Shown here: piece after piece, positions 24,615 through 34,484 of the stretch | Layout of the letters: the number at the start of each line of letters is the position of its first letter | Position numbering within the stretch: position 1 is the first letter of the stretch | Assembly (NCBI GenBank): GCA_947041165.1 | Contig: CAMRCY010000017.1 | Span: 1 to 47,338 of the forward strand | Source of the DNA: an uncultured Deferribacteraceae bacterium | GTDB lineage: Bacteria > Chrysiogenota > Deferribacteres > Deferribacterales > Mucispirillaceae | Reading direction: 5' to 3' | Length of the DNA: 47,338 nt | The notes under the pieces: generated by a model | What the model was told of the DNA's origin: nothing | The model's database searches: none | What the model saw: only the letters and a program-made list of their open reading frames with translations | Program-made: the position numbers and the translations under genes

Positions 24615-26780
24615 TTAATGAATTTCTACTGAACGTATCCCTTTAGATGAAAGAAGTTTATTAGTTAAAGATACCGACTGCTCTTTACTATTAACAAGCA
24701 CTGTGAAATTTATCTCAGATAAACCATTTCCATCAGATTTGATACTCATCTCATAAATATTAAGTGACATATCTTTTAACACTGTAGTTATATTAATTAT
24801 CACACTCGGATTATCATCACACAATGCATGATATGTTAATGGTGCTTTATAGTTACTGCTTGAGCTGTTCCACGCAACATCAATAGTTCTATCGCTATGT
24901 TGTGAAAGTGATTGCATGTTAGCACAATCTGCCTTGTGGACAATCACACCTCTACCTAATGATATGTATCCTTTGATATCATCACCTGGTAACGGATTAC
25001 AACATCCAGCTATCTTCATCATCATCGAATCAATTCCATCAATAATAAATGGAGTATTGCCACTATCACTATCTTTGCCGACGTTTGATGGCAGAGGAGT
25101 TTGCTCGTCGTTTTTAATAAGTTCAGGCTCTAAAACATGTAAAACTTTTCTAGGCGATATTGTGCCAAAACCGATAGTGACTAATAGATCATCAATCGTT
25201 TTTAATCCCATTTTATCTAAAAGTTTTTTAACTCGTGCATCATCTTCATTACTTAAATAATCATCATAATTTAAATTATTATTTGCGAACTCTTTAAGTA
25301 TTAACTCTTTACCAGTTAACAATGCTTTTTCACTATCTTTCTTACGAAGGTATGAACCTATTCGTGTTCTTGCTCTATTTGTTACAACAAAATTTAACCA
25401 ATCTTTTCTAGGCTCTTGGCTCTGAGATGTTATAATCTCAACTTTATCACCAGACAACAATGTATGTTTAAGTGGAACTATTCTTCCGTTAGCTTTAGCA
25501 CCTATACAGTGATTACCAACAGCTGAGTGAATAGCGTATGCAAAATCTATAGGCGTTGAATCCTCAGGCAGTTCTACAACATCACCATCAGGAGTAAATA
25601 TATATATCTGTTTCTGAAAAACATCACTCTTTAATCTTTCAACAATATTAGTTGCAGAAACACCTTTCTGATCCTCTTCTAATATTTTACGCAACCATAT
25701 AAATCGCTTATCTTCCTTCTGATCTAATATACCACCCTCTTTATAACGCCAATGAGCCGCAACTCCTTCTTCCGCTACTCGGTGCATCTCGATAGTTCTT
25801 ATCTGAAACTCTATCATCATTCCACCTGGACCCATTACTGTCGTGTGGATAGACTGATACATATTAACTTTTGGAGTAGCAATATAATCTTTTATTCTAT
25901 GTGGAATAGGTGTCCATTTTGAATGAATTATTCCTAGTGTTGAATAACACTCTGCATTATCTTTAACGATAACTCGTATCGCTAACAGATCAAAAATCTC
26001 TTCAAAACTTGTCTGTTTTTTTACCATTTTAGAGTAGATACTATAAAAATGTTTAGGACGTCCAGAAACATCAGCTTCGATATGAGCGTTTGAAAGTAGC
26101 TCTGTAGTTGTAGCTGTAATCTCATTTACATACTGTTCACGTTCAGTTCTTTTAAACTTAACTTTCTGATGGATTTCATAATACATATCAGGAATTAATA
26201 CTCTAAATGACAGATCTTCAAGCTCCCATTTAAGCCATGCGATACCTAACCTATTAGCAATAGGTGCATAAATATCCATAGTTTCTTGAGCTATACGGTT
26301 CTGTTTTTCATCACTTAAACTTTGTATGGTTCGCATGTTATGAAGTCTATCTGCGAGTTTGATTATGATAACACGGATGTCATCACTCATTGACACAAGC
26401 ATCTTACGAAAAGATGCAGCTTGTTTCTCTTCCTTTGATTGAAATGGGATCTTAGATATCTTGCTTACAGCTTCAACTAAGAATGCAACATCTTTGCCAA
26501 ATCGCTCAGCTATTACTTCATAAGTTGCAACGGTGTCTTCTATTGTATCATGCAGTATTCCTGCTACAATAGTATCAACATCCATATTCATTTCAGCTAA
26601 TATATATGCAACATTTAAAGGATGAGAGAAGTATGCTTCGCCTGATTGACGCATCTGTCCCATATGCATAGATGCAGCGTAAACGTAAGCTAAATGTAAT
26701 TTATCAAGATCACTATCTGGATTGTGCTTCAAGACTGTATCTTGAATATCCATCAGACGGATCGTTCTTAATTTACTCAT
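24615..26780 (-). CDS. RelA/SpoT family (p)ppGpp synthetase/hydrolase
   Basis: The N-terminal HD hydrolase has FSHPLNVAYILAEM and GILHDTIEDT. The synthetase has KHFYSIYSKM, MYQSIHTTVMGPGG and EIQIRTIEMHRVAEEGVAAHW. TGS domain IYIFTPDGDVVELPEDSTPI follows, then a zinc-finger-like IAGCCNPLPGDDIKGYIS and a C-terminal ACT domain. At 721 residues it is the usual bifunctional Rel type. It makes and degrades the starvation alarmone. ATG 26780 sits behind AAAGGT; a TTG lies just before it. The 282-base gap to pseB is low-complexity ATTAGAT-like sequence. Confidence 0.96.
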   Translation of the reverse strand: MSKLRTIRLMDIQDTVLKHNPDSDLDKLHLAYVYAASMHMGQMRQSGEAYFSHPLNVAYILAEMNMDVDTIVAGILHDTIEDTVATYEVIAERFGKDVAFLVEAVSKISKIPFQSKEEKQAASFRKMLVSMSDDIRVIIIKLADRLHNMRTIQSLSDEKQNRIAQETMDIYAPIANRLGIAWLKWELEDLSFRVLIPDMYYEIHQKVKFKRTEREQYVNEITATTTELLSNAHIEADVSGRPKHFYSIYSKMVKKQTSFEEIFDLLAIRVIVKDNAECYSTLGIIHSKWTPIPHRIKDYIATPKVNMYQSIHTTVMGPGGMMIEFQIRTIEMHRVAEEGVAAHWRYKEGGILDQKEDKRFIWLRKILEEDQKGVSATNIVERLKSDVFQKQIYIFTPDGDVVELPEDSTPIDFAYAIHSAVGNHCIGAKANGRIVPLKHTLLSGDKVEIITSQSQEPRKDWLNFVVTNRARTRIGSYLRKKDSEKALLTGKELILKEFANNNLNYDDYLSNEDDARVKKLLDKMGLKTIDDLLVTIGFGTISPRKVLHVLEPELIKNDEQTPLPSNVGKDSDSGNTPFIIDGIDSMMMKIAGCCNPLPGDDIKGYISLGRGVIVHKADCANMQSLSQHSDRTIDVAWNSSSSNYKAPLTYHALCDDNPSVIINITTVLKDMSLNIYEMSIKSDGNGLSEINFTVLVNSKEQSVSLTNKLLSSKGIRSVEIH

Positions 26781-26959
26781 CAAAAATACCTTTATTCAAT
26801 TAAAATATACCTACAACATACTATATAAATACAATCCAAATATCTAGATATTTATTCAGATTAATTAATCGTAATAAATATTTTACATATAAGATCATAT
26901 TAAAATGTCTATCAATTTTCGTTAACTACTACTAATTAATATTAAAAAATATTAGACTT

Positions 26960-28756
26960 TTAGCTTGTTGCTAATCTTATATCTTTTAAGTTTAATTGAG
27001 GTTTTACGCTTCCTTTATACTCATTCAATGATAACGTAAACGCTATATCATATTTTTTGCCTGCAAATAATAGATCTTTATATTTTAACATATTGAAACC
27101 TATACAAGCGATAGAGTCTGTGTTCTTATTAAACACTGCTCTTAAATGGTTTAAATCTTTTCCAACATATTTTGTATCTGTTGTTAAAGTTATATCATAC
27201 ATTACAAAAACAGGTTCTTTATTACCAACACCAAACGGTTCTAGAAGCATGATTTCTTCTATCATTTTCACCGTGATATCTGATGGTTCTAAAATCGTAT
27301 CGATCACATACTCTGGTAACATATTCTCTTCTGTTAAATCCTTGCTTGCTATCTCTTCAAATTTTGTAGTAAGTGTGTCGATATTATCTTTCATCAACTT
27401 TAATCCAGCAGCATACTTATGCCCACCAAATGAAGTTAATAAATGATTTATCTCGCTCAAACTATCATATAGATGAAACGCAGGAATTGATCTTGCCGAT
27501 CCTTTCGCAGTATCTCCATCTAATGATAAAACAATAGTTGGTTTATAATATCTTTCAACTATTCGTGAGGCAACAATACCTATCACACCTATGTGCCAAT
27601 TCTCACTACAAACAACAATACTTTTTCTATCTTTATACGCTGGATTAGAATCTATTATCTCAAATGCTTCTTTGATAATATCTCTCTCAACAGCACGTCT
27701 TTCACTATTTTCATTATCAAGTTCAATAGCTAATGATTTAGCTTCTTCATCATCTTCAGTTAATAATATAAGTAGACTTTTATTAGAACTACCCATTCTA
27801 CCAACAGCGTTTAATCGTGGCACTAAACCGAATGATATATCAGATAGCTTTACCCTACCCTTATATAAATCTGCAATATTTCTAAGCTCTTTAATACCCT
27901 TTCTATTCTTAGCCTCGTTAATCATCTGTAAACCATGACGAACAAGTATCCTATTTTCATCTATCAATGGAACGATATCTGCTATTGTTCCAAGACATAC
28001 GATATCTAGATATTTTTTAATATTTGGTTGATTTTCTAATGTGTAAACTGATTGTCTTCTAAGATAAGTGCGAAGTGCCATGATAACTTTAAATGTTACA
28101 CCAACACCTGCTAAACCTTTAAATGGATATTTGTCACCTGTGATCATAGGATTGATAATCGCTGTCGCTGCATCAGGTAGGTTTTCTGATTGTTGATGAT
28201 GATCTGTGATAATAATATCTATACCGATTGATTTACTGTATGCCACTTCATCAATAGCCGATATACCGCAATCAACAGTTATAATTAATTTAGCATCTCT
28301 TGTAGCAATTTCGTCTATTGCAGATGTGTTAAGTCCATAACCCTCTTCAAGACGGTTTGGTATATAATAAACTACATCTGCACCAACTTCTTGTAAAAAC
28401 ATATATAATATAGATGTGGAAGTTACTCCATCTACATCGTAATCACCATATATACATATACGTTCGCCACCTTTAATAGCTTGGTATATACGTTCTACCG
28501 CTTTATCCATATTAAGGATATCAAACGGATCTCTTAACTCAGATAATGGCGATTTTAGAAATTTATCTATATCCGCACTTGTTCGCAAGTTTCTTTTATA
28601 AAGCACTTCAGCCAATATATAAGATATCTTTAACTCATCTGAAATCTCTTTTAAACTTGCTCTACTAACACTCTCATAACGCCAAAACGCATAACCGCCT
28701 TTTGATATAACGACTACCGCTTCTGTTATCTCTTCTTCTTCTTTAATATTAATCAT
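26960..28756 (-). CDS. recJ: RecJ single-strand DNA 5'-3' exonuclease
   Basis: DHH motifs are intact: ICIYGDYDVDGVTSTSIL, LIITVDCGISA, IITDHHQQSE. The DHHA1 motif FGGHKYAAGL and a C-terminal OB-like part follow. About 598 residues matches RecJ. The enzyme degrades single-stranded DNA in RecF-type repair and mismatch repair. It starts 52 bases from the end of the upstream DUF4105 gene and may be cotranscribed. Confidence 0.95.
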   Translation of the reverse strand: MINIKEEEEITEAVVVISKGGYAFWRYESVSRASLKEISDELKISYILAEVLYKRNLRTSADIDKFLKSPLSELRDPFDILNMDKAVERIYQAIKGGERICIYGDYDVDGVTSTSILYMFLQEVGADVVYYIPNRLEEGYGLNTSAIDEIATRDAKLIITVDCGISAIDEVAYSKSIGIDIIITDHHQQSENLPDAATAIINPMITGDKYPFKGLAGVGVTFKVIMALRTYLRRQSVYTLENQPNIKKYLDIVCLGTIADIVPLIDENRILVRHGLQMINEAKNRKGIKELRNIADLYKGRVKLSDISFGLVPRLNAVGRMGSSNKSLLILLTEDDEEAKSLAIELDNENSERRAVERDIIKEAFEIIDSNPAYKDRKSIVVCSENWHIGVIGIVASRIVERYYKPTIVLSLDGDTAKGSARSIPAFHLYDSLSEINHLLTSFGGHKYAAGLKLMKDNIDTLTTKFEEIASKDLTEENMLPEYVIDTILEPSDITVKMIEEIMLLEPFGVGNKEPVFVMYDITLTTDTKYVGKDLNHLRAVFNKNTDSIACIGFNMLKYKDLLFAGKKYDIAFTLSLNEYKGSVKPQLNLKDIRLATS

Positions 28757-28808
28757 AGTAAATAGTACTATACCTCTTTTTACATATAATTAATAGATTT
28801 ATTTATCA

Positions 28809-31118
28809 CTAAAAGAAAAATGACCACTGCAACTCTAAGTCAGAGTTCCTTTTGCCGAATTCATATGCATATTTATACGACAACATTAACGAGTTATTTC
28901 TAGTTATTGCACCCGTTAATGAAATTGTTCCAGATGTTCGTTGAGCGTATCCATTAGATGCGATCGGATCATTAAACGGATATATTAGATACTCACCTAT
29001 AATTAATAATTTAATAAAATCATATGTGAACGATATTCCAACATTCGCTCCCAAACCTAAACCTACATAATATTCATACGGAGAGCCGAACGATAAATCA
29101 CTGTCTGATACAATAAAAAGATAAATATTTTCAGCTAGTAAAAATGTTACCCCAGCTCCACCTGATACATAAGGAGTGAAATAATCGTTATAATTGCTAT
29201 ACGATCTCTGCTCCCCTCCTATATCAAACTTGAACGATACTCCTTTTCTAAAACTGTTTATAGGTGAGTATGATCCAAATGATAAAAATGTAGCATCTTT
29301 AACATTAAAGTAATTATTACTTATATTATACCTAAGGTTTAGATCAAAAAAAGCAACCCTTGAATTTGGTATAAAACCGATATCTATATCTTCTAATGAA
29401 TGAAACCCTAATCTGAAACCTAACTCGGTATACACACTATCATTATATAAACCAGCACCTGCTGTTAATCTAATTAAACTATGTCCCTGATCTGGCCTTG
29501 TGCCTTTATCAATACTGTAATCATTTTTTAATTTATATTTACTTCGCTCACCTAATAAATAAAGCGTTCTATCTTTATACTCGTATGGATTAACATCGCT
29601 ATCCTTATCAATTATTTTATATCTGTAAATCTCATAAGTTAAATCAAGCATAGAGGTCTTCTCTAAATCTGTATAATCACCCTCTGTAATCGCCTTAATA
29701 TCAGTTTTATTATCAGCTACACTTTCAGCAAGTTTCACAGATTTTGATGGAAGTTTCGATGCAATAGCGTAAACAACCTTCTGATGTGATGGTCTGAAAT
29801 TCATATCATCAATAAGGTTATTATCCTTTATAACTCGGATAGTATCTGATGGAATTTCTATCACTACAGAGTTTGCTAACCTTAACTCTGGTCTTCCTGA
29901 CTCTAATAAAAGTAGTAAATGATACGAACAATTTTCATCTAAAAAGAAGTAATCAATATTAATATTTTGCATCTCCCATAAATGATCTGCAATTTTACGA
30001 CTCTCTTCTTTTGTAAAGTTTAAATCATATTCCCATATATCTCGTTTCTCCACACTGCTATATTTAAAGGTTGAAACATAGAATTTATTAACCGAAAAAT
30101 AACCCTCATAATAACCTGTAAACCCACCAAAAAACTGCATAAAGACATTTGCATTCTCAGCTTCAAGTGCAGTATATGATACTCCATATCCAAGCAGAGG
30201 CACATTCTCTTTTCCATTTATCCTGAGCAATACATGTCCGAAAATTGATGCAGGATTTTCTAAATAAAGAAACGGAAACACAGCAGTTATAGATGTTGGA
30301 TCAAGTTTCTCCATATAATCATCGTACGATGCACAACTAACTTCTGGAAGTAAAGACTTATCCACTCCTAAATTTTCAACTATAAATTTTGTTCGTGATG
30401 GAAAACGACAGATCGGATGATTGTCATCAGCCATACTTTTTAATCCATAACTGTTATCACGACTATCATCATTTACTATATTGTTTTGAGTGTGATTATC
30501 ATTATTGATATCATTTTGGGAATAATTATCATTATTTATATTATTTTGAACGTAATTGTCATTGTTTGCATTGTTTTGAGTGTGATTATCAATATTTACT
30601 ATATCGTTTTGAGTGTAATTATTAATATTTACGTTATTTTGAGTATGATTGTCTGTATTTATACTGTTTTTTGAATATTTACTATTACTGAAATTATCTG
30701 ATTTTTTGGTAGCAGTAAAAAGTGCTCGTATCGTTGCGTTAAGTTCTGCCTTAGAATTTTTTTTACCATTTTCAGCAAAAAAGAATTTATCATCATCTAC
30801 AAGAGATCTTTTTTTCATAAAAGCATTCTCTTTATAAAGCATTAAAACGTCCCACTCTCGTGCATTATACAGCTCTTCACTATTTGCAAGATCAACAATA
30901 TAATCAATATATTCATCAATATCAAACTGCTTCATATTTGATTGTGAAAAATCACACTGCTTCACAGGTTTGAAAATATTTATATTATTAAACATTTCTT
31001 GTGGTTGAATATCTTTAGAATTATCAAAAAGATTGTTATACGAATATGATGGAACAACTAATAAAACTAGCAGAATGATAGGCACGTAGATTAGTTGATT
31101 GATATGGTGTTTATTCAT
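28809..31118 (-). CDS. DUF4105 envelope protein with Asn-rich repeats and C-terminal barrel
   Basis: A signal peptide (MNKHHINQLIYVPIILLVLL) is followed by a helical part and a repetitive Asn-rich segment (about 153-216). The DUF4105 (Lnb N-terminal periplasmic) domain then shows FLYLENPASIFGHVLLRING, SYTALEAENANVFMQFFGG, GYYEGYF and the conserved DYFFLDENCSYHLLLLLE. The last ~200 residues alternate as an outer-membrane barrel and end in aromatic residues (WSFFF). Family members are envelope proteins with a papain-like cysteine/histidine pair. The substrate is unknown. Confidence 0.85.
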   Translation of the reverse strand: MNKHHINQLIYVPIILLVLLVVPSYSYNNLFDNSKDIQPQEMFNNINIFKPVKQCDFSQSNMKQFDIDEYIDYIVDLANSEELYNAREWDVLMLYKENAFMKKRSLVDDDKFFFAENGKKNSKAELNATIRALFTATKKSDNFSNSKYSKNSINTDNHTQNNVNINNYTQNDIVNIDNHTQNNANNDNYVQNNINNDNYSQNDINNDNHTQNNIVNDDSRDNSYGLKSMADDNHPICRFPSRTKFIVENLGVDKSLLPEVSCASYDDYMEKLDPTSITAVFPFLYLENPASIFGHVLLRINGKENVPLLGYGVSYTALEAENANVFMQFFGGFTGYYEGYFSVNKFYVSTFKYSSVEKRDIWEYDLNFTKEESRKIADHLWEMQNINIDYFFLDENCSYHLLLLLESGRPELRLANSVVIEIPSDTIRVIKDNNLIDDMNFRPSHQKVVYAIASKLPSKSVKLAESVADNKTDIKAITEGDYTDLEKTSMLDLTYEIYRYKIIDKDSDVNPYEYKDRTLYLLGERSKYKLKNDYSIDKGTRPDQGHSLIRLTAGAGLYNDSVYTELGFRLGFHSLEDIDIGFIPNSRVAFFDLNLRYNISNNYFNVKDATFLSFGSYSPINSFRKGVSFKFDIGGEQRSYSNYNDYFTPYVSGGAGVTFLLAENIYLFIVSDSDLSFGSPYEYYVGLGLGANVGISFTYDFIKLLIIGEYLIYPFNDPIASNGYAQRTSGTISLTGAITRNNSLMLSYKYAYEFGKRNSDLELQWSFFF
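30477..30660 (-). repeat. Coding tandem repeat in the DUF4105 gene
   Basis: About six imperfect 30-36-bp units encode N-x-D/N-N-x-x-Q-N-x-I/V (DNHTQNNV, NNYTQNDIV, DNHTQNNAN, DNYVQNNIN, DNYSQNDIN, DNHTQNNIV). All are in frame, so copy number could change without loss of the protein. Confidence 0.85.
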
Positions 31119-31151
31119 TTATATACTGCTTTACTCTTGAGTTAAAATAAT

Positions 31152-31185
31152 AAAGATGCATTGTTCAATTAAACAACACATCTTT
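31152..31185 (-). terminator. Terminator of the DUF3015 gene
   Basis: AAAGATG and CATCTTT plus TTGTT/AACAA form a stem of 7 and 5 bp with two mismatches between; on the minus strand a T-rich run follows. It lies just after the DUF3015 stop. Confidence 0.65.
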
Positions 31186-31211
31186 AAACTATCTAAAATT
31201 AATAATTAAAT

Positions 31212-31679
31212 CTAGCTGTTAAGCTCAACGATCTTAACTATAACTTGATCAGCTGTTACATTACCGTTAGGGAAAATAACAACAAAATTTTCTTGCAATA
31301 AAGAAGCAAATTTTGAAGTATCCGTAACTTGTAATAAAGCAGCAACAGAATTAAGTGTTTCGCCTTGTCCCATTGCAACATCTTTAGCGAAATCATCCAT
31401 GTTCTCAGCGATAAATATTTCTACTTCTTCGTATTTAACTACTGAATTTATTGCACCTTGACAACCTACAGTACCTGTTGTCATAGAAAATGGAGAGTAA
31501 AATGTACCATTAGTACTTGATGCAAACACTTGTAACAACCAACCACCGTTAGTTTGTCCAACTGATTCAAATAATAAAGTTCCAAGACCACAACCAACGT
31601 TGTTTTTCAGTTTTCCAGCTTGCGCCAATGTAGGAATACAAATAACAGTAAATAAAACTAAAACTAGTAACTTTTTCAT
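31212..31679 (-). CDS. DUF3015 family periplasmic protein
   Basis: A signal peptide (MKKLLVLVLFTVICIPTLAQ) precedes the family signature: NNVGCGLGTLLFE, QVFASSTNGTFYSPFSMTTG and VGCQG, with two conserved cysteines. The length of 155 residues is typical. The function is unknown for the family. AGGGG is seven to eight bases before ATG 31679. A terminator follows, and 31680-31933 upstream holds only AT-rich sequence. Confidence 0.9.
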   Translation of the reverse strand: MKKLLVLVLFTVICIPTLAQAGKLKNNVGCGLGTLLFESVGQTNGGWLLQVFASSTNGTFYSPFSMTTGTVGCQGAINSVVKYEEVEIFIAENMDDFAKDVAMGQGETLNSVAALLQVTDTSKFASLLQENFVVIFPNGNVTADQVIVKIVELNS

Positions 31680-31933
31680 ATAAAACCCCTATTAAAATAA
31701 AACGAATGTTAGTTTATAAAATTTTAAAACATAATGCAACATATATATTAAATCTAAATTAGTTTATATATACACTCGGTTATTTAATCATAATACAACA
31801 TATATATCTCTCTATTAAAACAGAATAAATTCATTTTTTAATAACTGTTTGAATATAAATATACTACAATTTAAATCATAAACATTAGATTTTAATTATA
31901 GTTTTATTTAGAAAAATAATGTTTTTAGAAAAA

Positions 31934-32761
31934 TTATTTTAAAAAATTAATAATACTCATCTTATTATGAATATTAACAATTATGTTCGCATGACTATCT
32001 TTTTCATACATATGTATATCTTTGCTATAATTATCTGGGATGCTATTAAACAAAATTACTGCATTATTATAATTAATAAATTTATCTCCCCTGCTATGGA
32101 TCACAATATTTTCAGCAGCTTTGCTTTGTGGTACAAATTCTATAGCTGAATTATTATCAGGAAAACTCCACTTAACTGGATATTGAAAAAGATATGTTAA
32201 AAATGATGATGCAGCAACTTCTTTTCCGATACTGCTCCAACTTGTGAATGTGCTATCGAGAACTAATTTAGAGATATTATCTGCAAATTTTGAGTTCGCA
32301 GCAACAGCTGCTGCTGCTTGTCCACCTAGACTTTGTCCCCACACGATTATATTTTCATCACCCTCGTATAGCTCCATAAAAGCATCCATAATATCTAGAC
32401 TATCTTTCATGAATAACTCAATTGATGGTTTACCTTGTGATATTCCATACCCTCGATAATCAGGGATAAATAAATCATAGCCATGATCTGCTAACCAGAA
32501 AAGCTGTAAACTTTCTGTAGATATATTTCTCGCATTACCATGAAAAAATAGTATCACTCCTTTTCTATCAGGGGTTTTAGATTTCACATTCCACGCATGA
32601 AGAGTTATATTATCAGTCGTTTCTATAGAGTAATCTTCAACAGCATATTTAACCTGCATAGGATTATAATATAACGTCTTGTTCGGATGAAAAAACAAAC
32701 TCTGACAAGCAGTAAATAAAAATACCGATACCACCATTATCAGAAAATAAATCTTTCTCAT
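31934..32761 (-). CDS. Alpha/beta hydrolase lipoprotein
   Basis: Lipobox VFLFTAC near residue 19 predicts a lipoprotein. Hydrolase motifs are FFHGNARN (oxyanion loop), RGYGISQGKPS, the nucleophile elbow WGQSLGG, and a late histidine KDSHANI. This is the BEM46/YfhR-like group of serine hydrolases; the substrate is unknown. AGAGTGG precedes the ATG. It follows hemG on the same strand with a 135-base gap. Confidence 0.88.
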   Translation of the reverse strand: MRKIYFLIMVVSVFLFTACQSLFFHPNKTLYYNPMQVKYAVEDYSIETTDNITLHAWNVKSKTPDRKGVILFFHGNARNISTESLQLFWLADHGYDLFIPDYRGYGISQGKPSIELFMKDSLDIMDAFMELYEGDENIIVWGQSLGGQAAAAVAANSKFADNISKLVLDSTFTSWSSIGKEVAASSFLTYLFQYPVKWSFPDNNSAIEFVPQSKAAENIVIHSRGDKFINYNNAVILFNSIPDNYSKDIHMYEKDSHANIIVNIHNKMSIINFLK

Positions 32762-32896
32762 CTATACCACTCTTTAAAAATACAAAAATTACTTTATCAC
32801 AATCTATACATTGAACACGATCAAAATAATAACTGAAATTATATCATTATAAAAATCACACAAAAAATAAATCTAAAATTCTATAACCTTAAAATT

Positions 32897-34270
32897 CTAT
32901 AACTCTGCTTCGATTTTTTCAGCGATTAGAGTACTCTGTTTTGTGCAATCATTTAAACCGATACCGTAAAGAACATTTCCACCGATATATATTCCACCTA
33001 TCTCGCTACAAGCTGATTCAATTTTTGCAACCTTCTCACCATGTCCAACATAGTATTGAGGGATAGCTTTATCGTATCTAAATGTATATGTGAAATATGG
33101 ATCGGTATGTACACCTAAAATATCTTTTATAGATTTTATAGATATAGCCAATAACTCATCATCAGTCTTATTCATTAACTCTTTTTTTGTATCTCCACCT
33201 GTTAACACACGTAGAAACTTTTTACCTTTTGGTGCTTGTGCAGGGAACATAGATGATGTGAATAATGCTCCTAAAATATCTCTACCCTCTTTAGTTGGGA
33301 TAAGATAACCGAAACCGTTAAGCGAGTCATCCATATCTGAATTGTTGTAACCAAGTCCCGATACAAATATCGGTGAGTATGGAATTGATAACAACGTTTC
33401 TGATAACTCTTTATCTAGTTTATCTAAAAATACAGATGAACAGTATGCAGGAGATGTTACAATAACTTTATCAAATTGGTGTTTCTCTTTGCCTACTTTA
33501 ATAATAAATTTACCATCTTTCTTACTGACTTCATCAACGCTTGACGACAATTTAATATCAACACCGTTTGCTACACAAACTTTTGCAAGATCTTTAACAG
33601 CCTCACCCATACCACCTTCATAAGATAAAAGTATTCCACCAGGACCACCAGGACCTGCTTTTTTATTTCCTTTCTTTCTTCTTTTTAAAGATAACAACGA
33701 TTTAATTAAACCACCGTACTCTTGCTCAAGATTTTTGATAACTGGGAATGATGAATTAATACTCATCTTCTCAGGGTTACCAGCAAATATACCTGAAACC
33801 ATCGGAGAGATAAGATAATCTAAAGCTTCAACACCTAATCTACGTTTTATAAAATCAGCTAGACTTTCATCATCTGAACTGCCTTTTTTAACAAAAAATT
33901 CAATAGCTAAACGTATCTTACCTTTGAAAGATATTAATGGAGATTTTAGAAATGCTAGACCCGTTTCAGGTAGGCGAACCAATTTATTATTTCGCTGTAT
34001 AAATCGTTTTCTTGCTGAGTCTTCACTCCTAACAAGTTTATCCGATAACCCAGCTTCAGTAAATATATCTAATGTGAATGGCTTGCTATTCAAGAAACCG
34101 TTAGTTCCAGCTTCAACATCGTAGCCATCTTTATGAACAGTTTCTATCGTTCCACCAAGTCTTGATGATGATTCAAACAATGTAGTTTCAACACCCTTAT
34201 CTTTTAATTTAGATAACTTAAACGCAACAGATACTCCAGATATTCCACCACCGATAATAGCAACTTTCAT
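32897..34270 (-). CDS. hemG: HemG/HemY-type FAD protoporphyrinogen or coproporphyrinogen oxidase
   Basis: The FAD motif VAIIGGGISGVSVAFKLS is followed by FESSSRLGGTIET and DVEAGTNGFL. FADFIKRRLG-type features and SPMVSGIFAGNPEKMS are hallmarks of the oxygen-dependent HemY family. GGNVLYGIGLNDC ends the FAD site. At 457 residues it is full length. A basic glycine insert KKGNKKAGPGGPGG lies before the conserved YEGGMGE. The enzyme oxidises a porphyrinogen late in heme synthesis; which one (protoporphyrinogen IX or coproporphyrinogen III) cannot be told here. AGGTGGG is a strong ribosome site. Confidence 0.9.
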   Translation of the reverse strand: MKVAIIGGGISGVSVAFKLSKLKDKGVETTLFESSSRLGGTIETVHKDGYDVEAGTNGFLNSKPFTLDIFTEAGLSDKLVRSEDSARKRFIQRNNKLVRLPETGLAFLKSPLISFKGKIRLAIEFFVKKGSSDDESLADFIKRRLGVEALDYLISPMVSGIFAGNPEKMSINSSFPVIKNLEQEYGGLIKSLLSLKRRKKGNKKAGPGGPGGILLSYEGGMGEAVKDLAKVCVANGVDIKLSSSVDEVSKKDGKFIIKVGKEKHQFDKVIVTSPAYCSSVFLDKLDKELSETLLSIPYSPIFVSGLGYNNSDMDDSLNGFGYLIPTKEGRDILGALFTSSMFPAQAPKGKKFLRVLTGGDTKKELMNKTDDELLAISIKSIKDILGVHTDPYFTYTFRYDKAIPQYYVGHGEKVAKIESACSEIGGIYIGGNVLYGIGLNDCTKQSTLIAEKIEAEL

Positions 34271-34344
34271 AGATACCCACCTTTTATATATTTCTATACA
34301 ACTTACGTATTACATATTTCTATACAGTAAAAATTAGATAAAAA

Positions 34345-34455
34345 CCAATTAAATCTCTCAACTTAATCAATAGTAAAACGATCAATTAAATCTCTCAACT
34401 TAATCAATAGTAAAACAATCAATTAAATCTCTCAACTTAATTAATAGTAAAATAT
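34345..34455. repeat. Three tandem 37-bp units upstream of hemG
   Basis: AATTAAATCTCTCAACTTAA starts at 34347, 34384 and 34421, a period of 37, with only a few base changes among units. No spacers, so not CRISPR. It lies between hemG and the glycoside hydrolase gene. Confidence 0.9.
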
Positions 34456-34484
34456 TTGAAAATAGTTAATTTAAGTAATACGAA

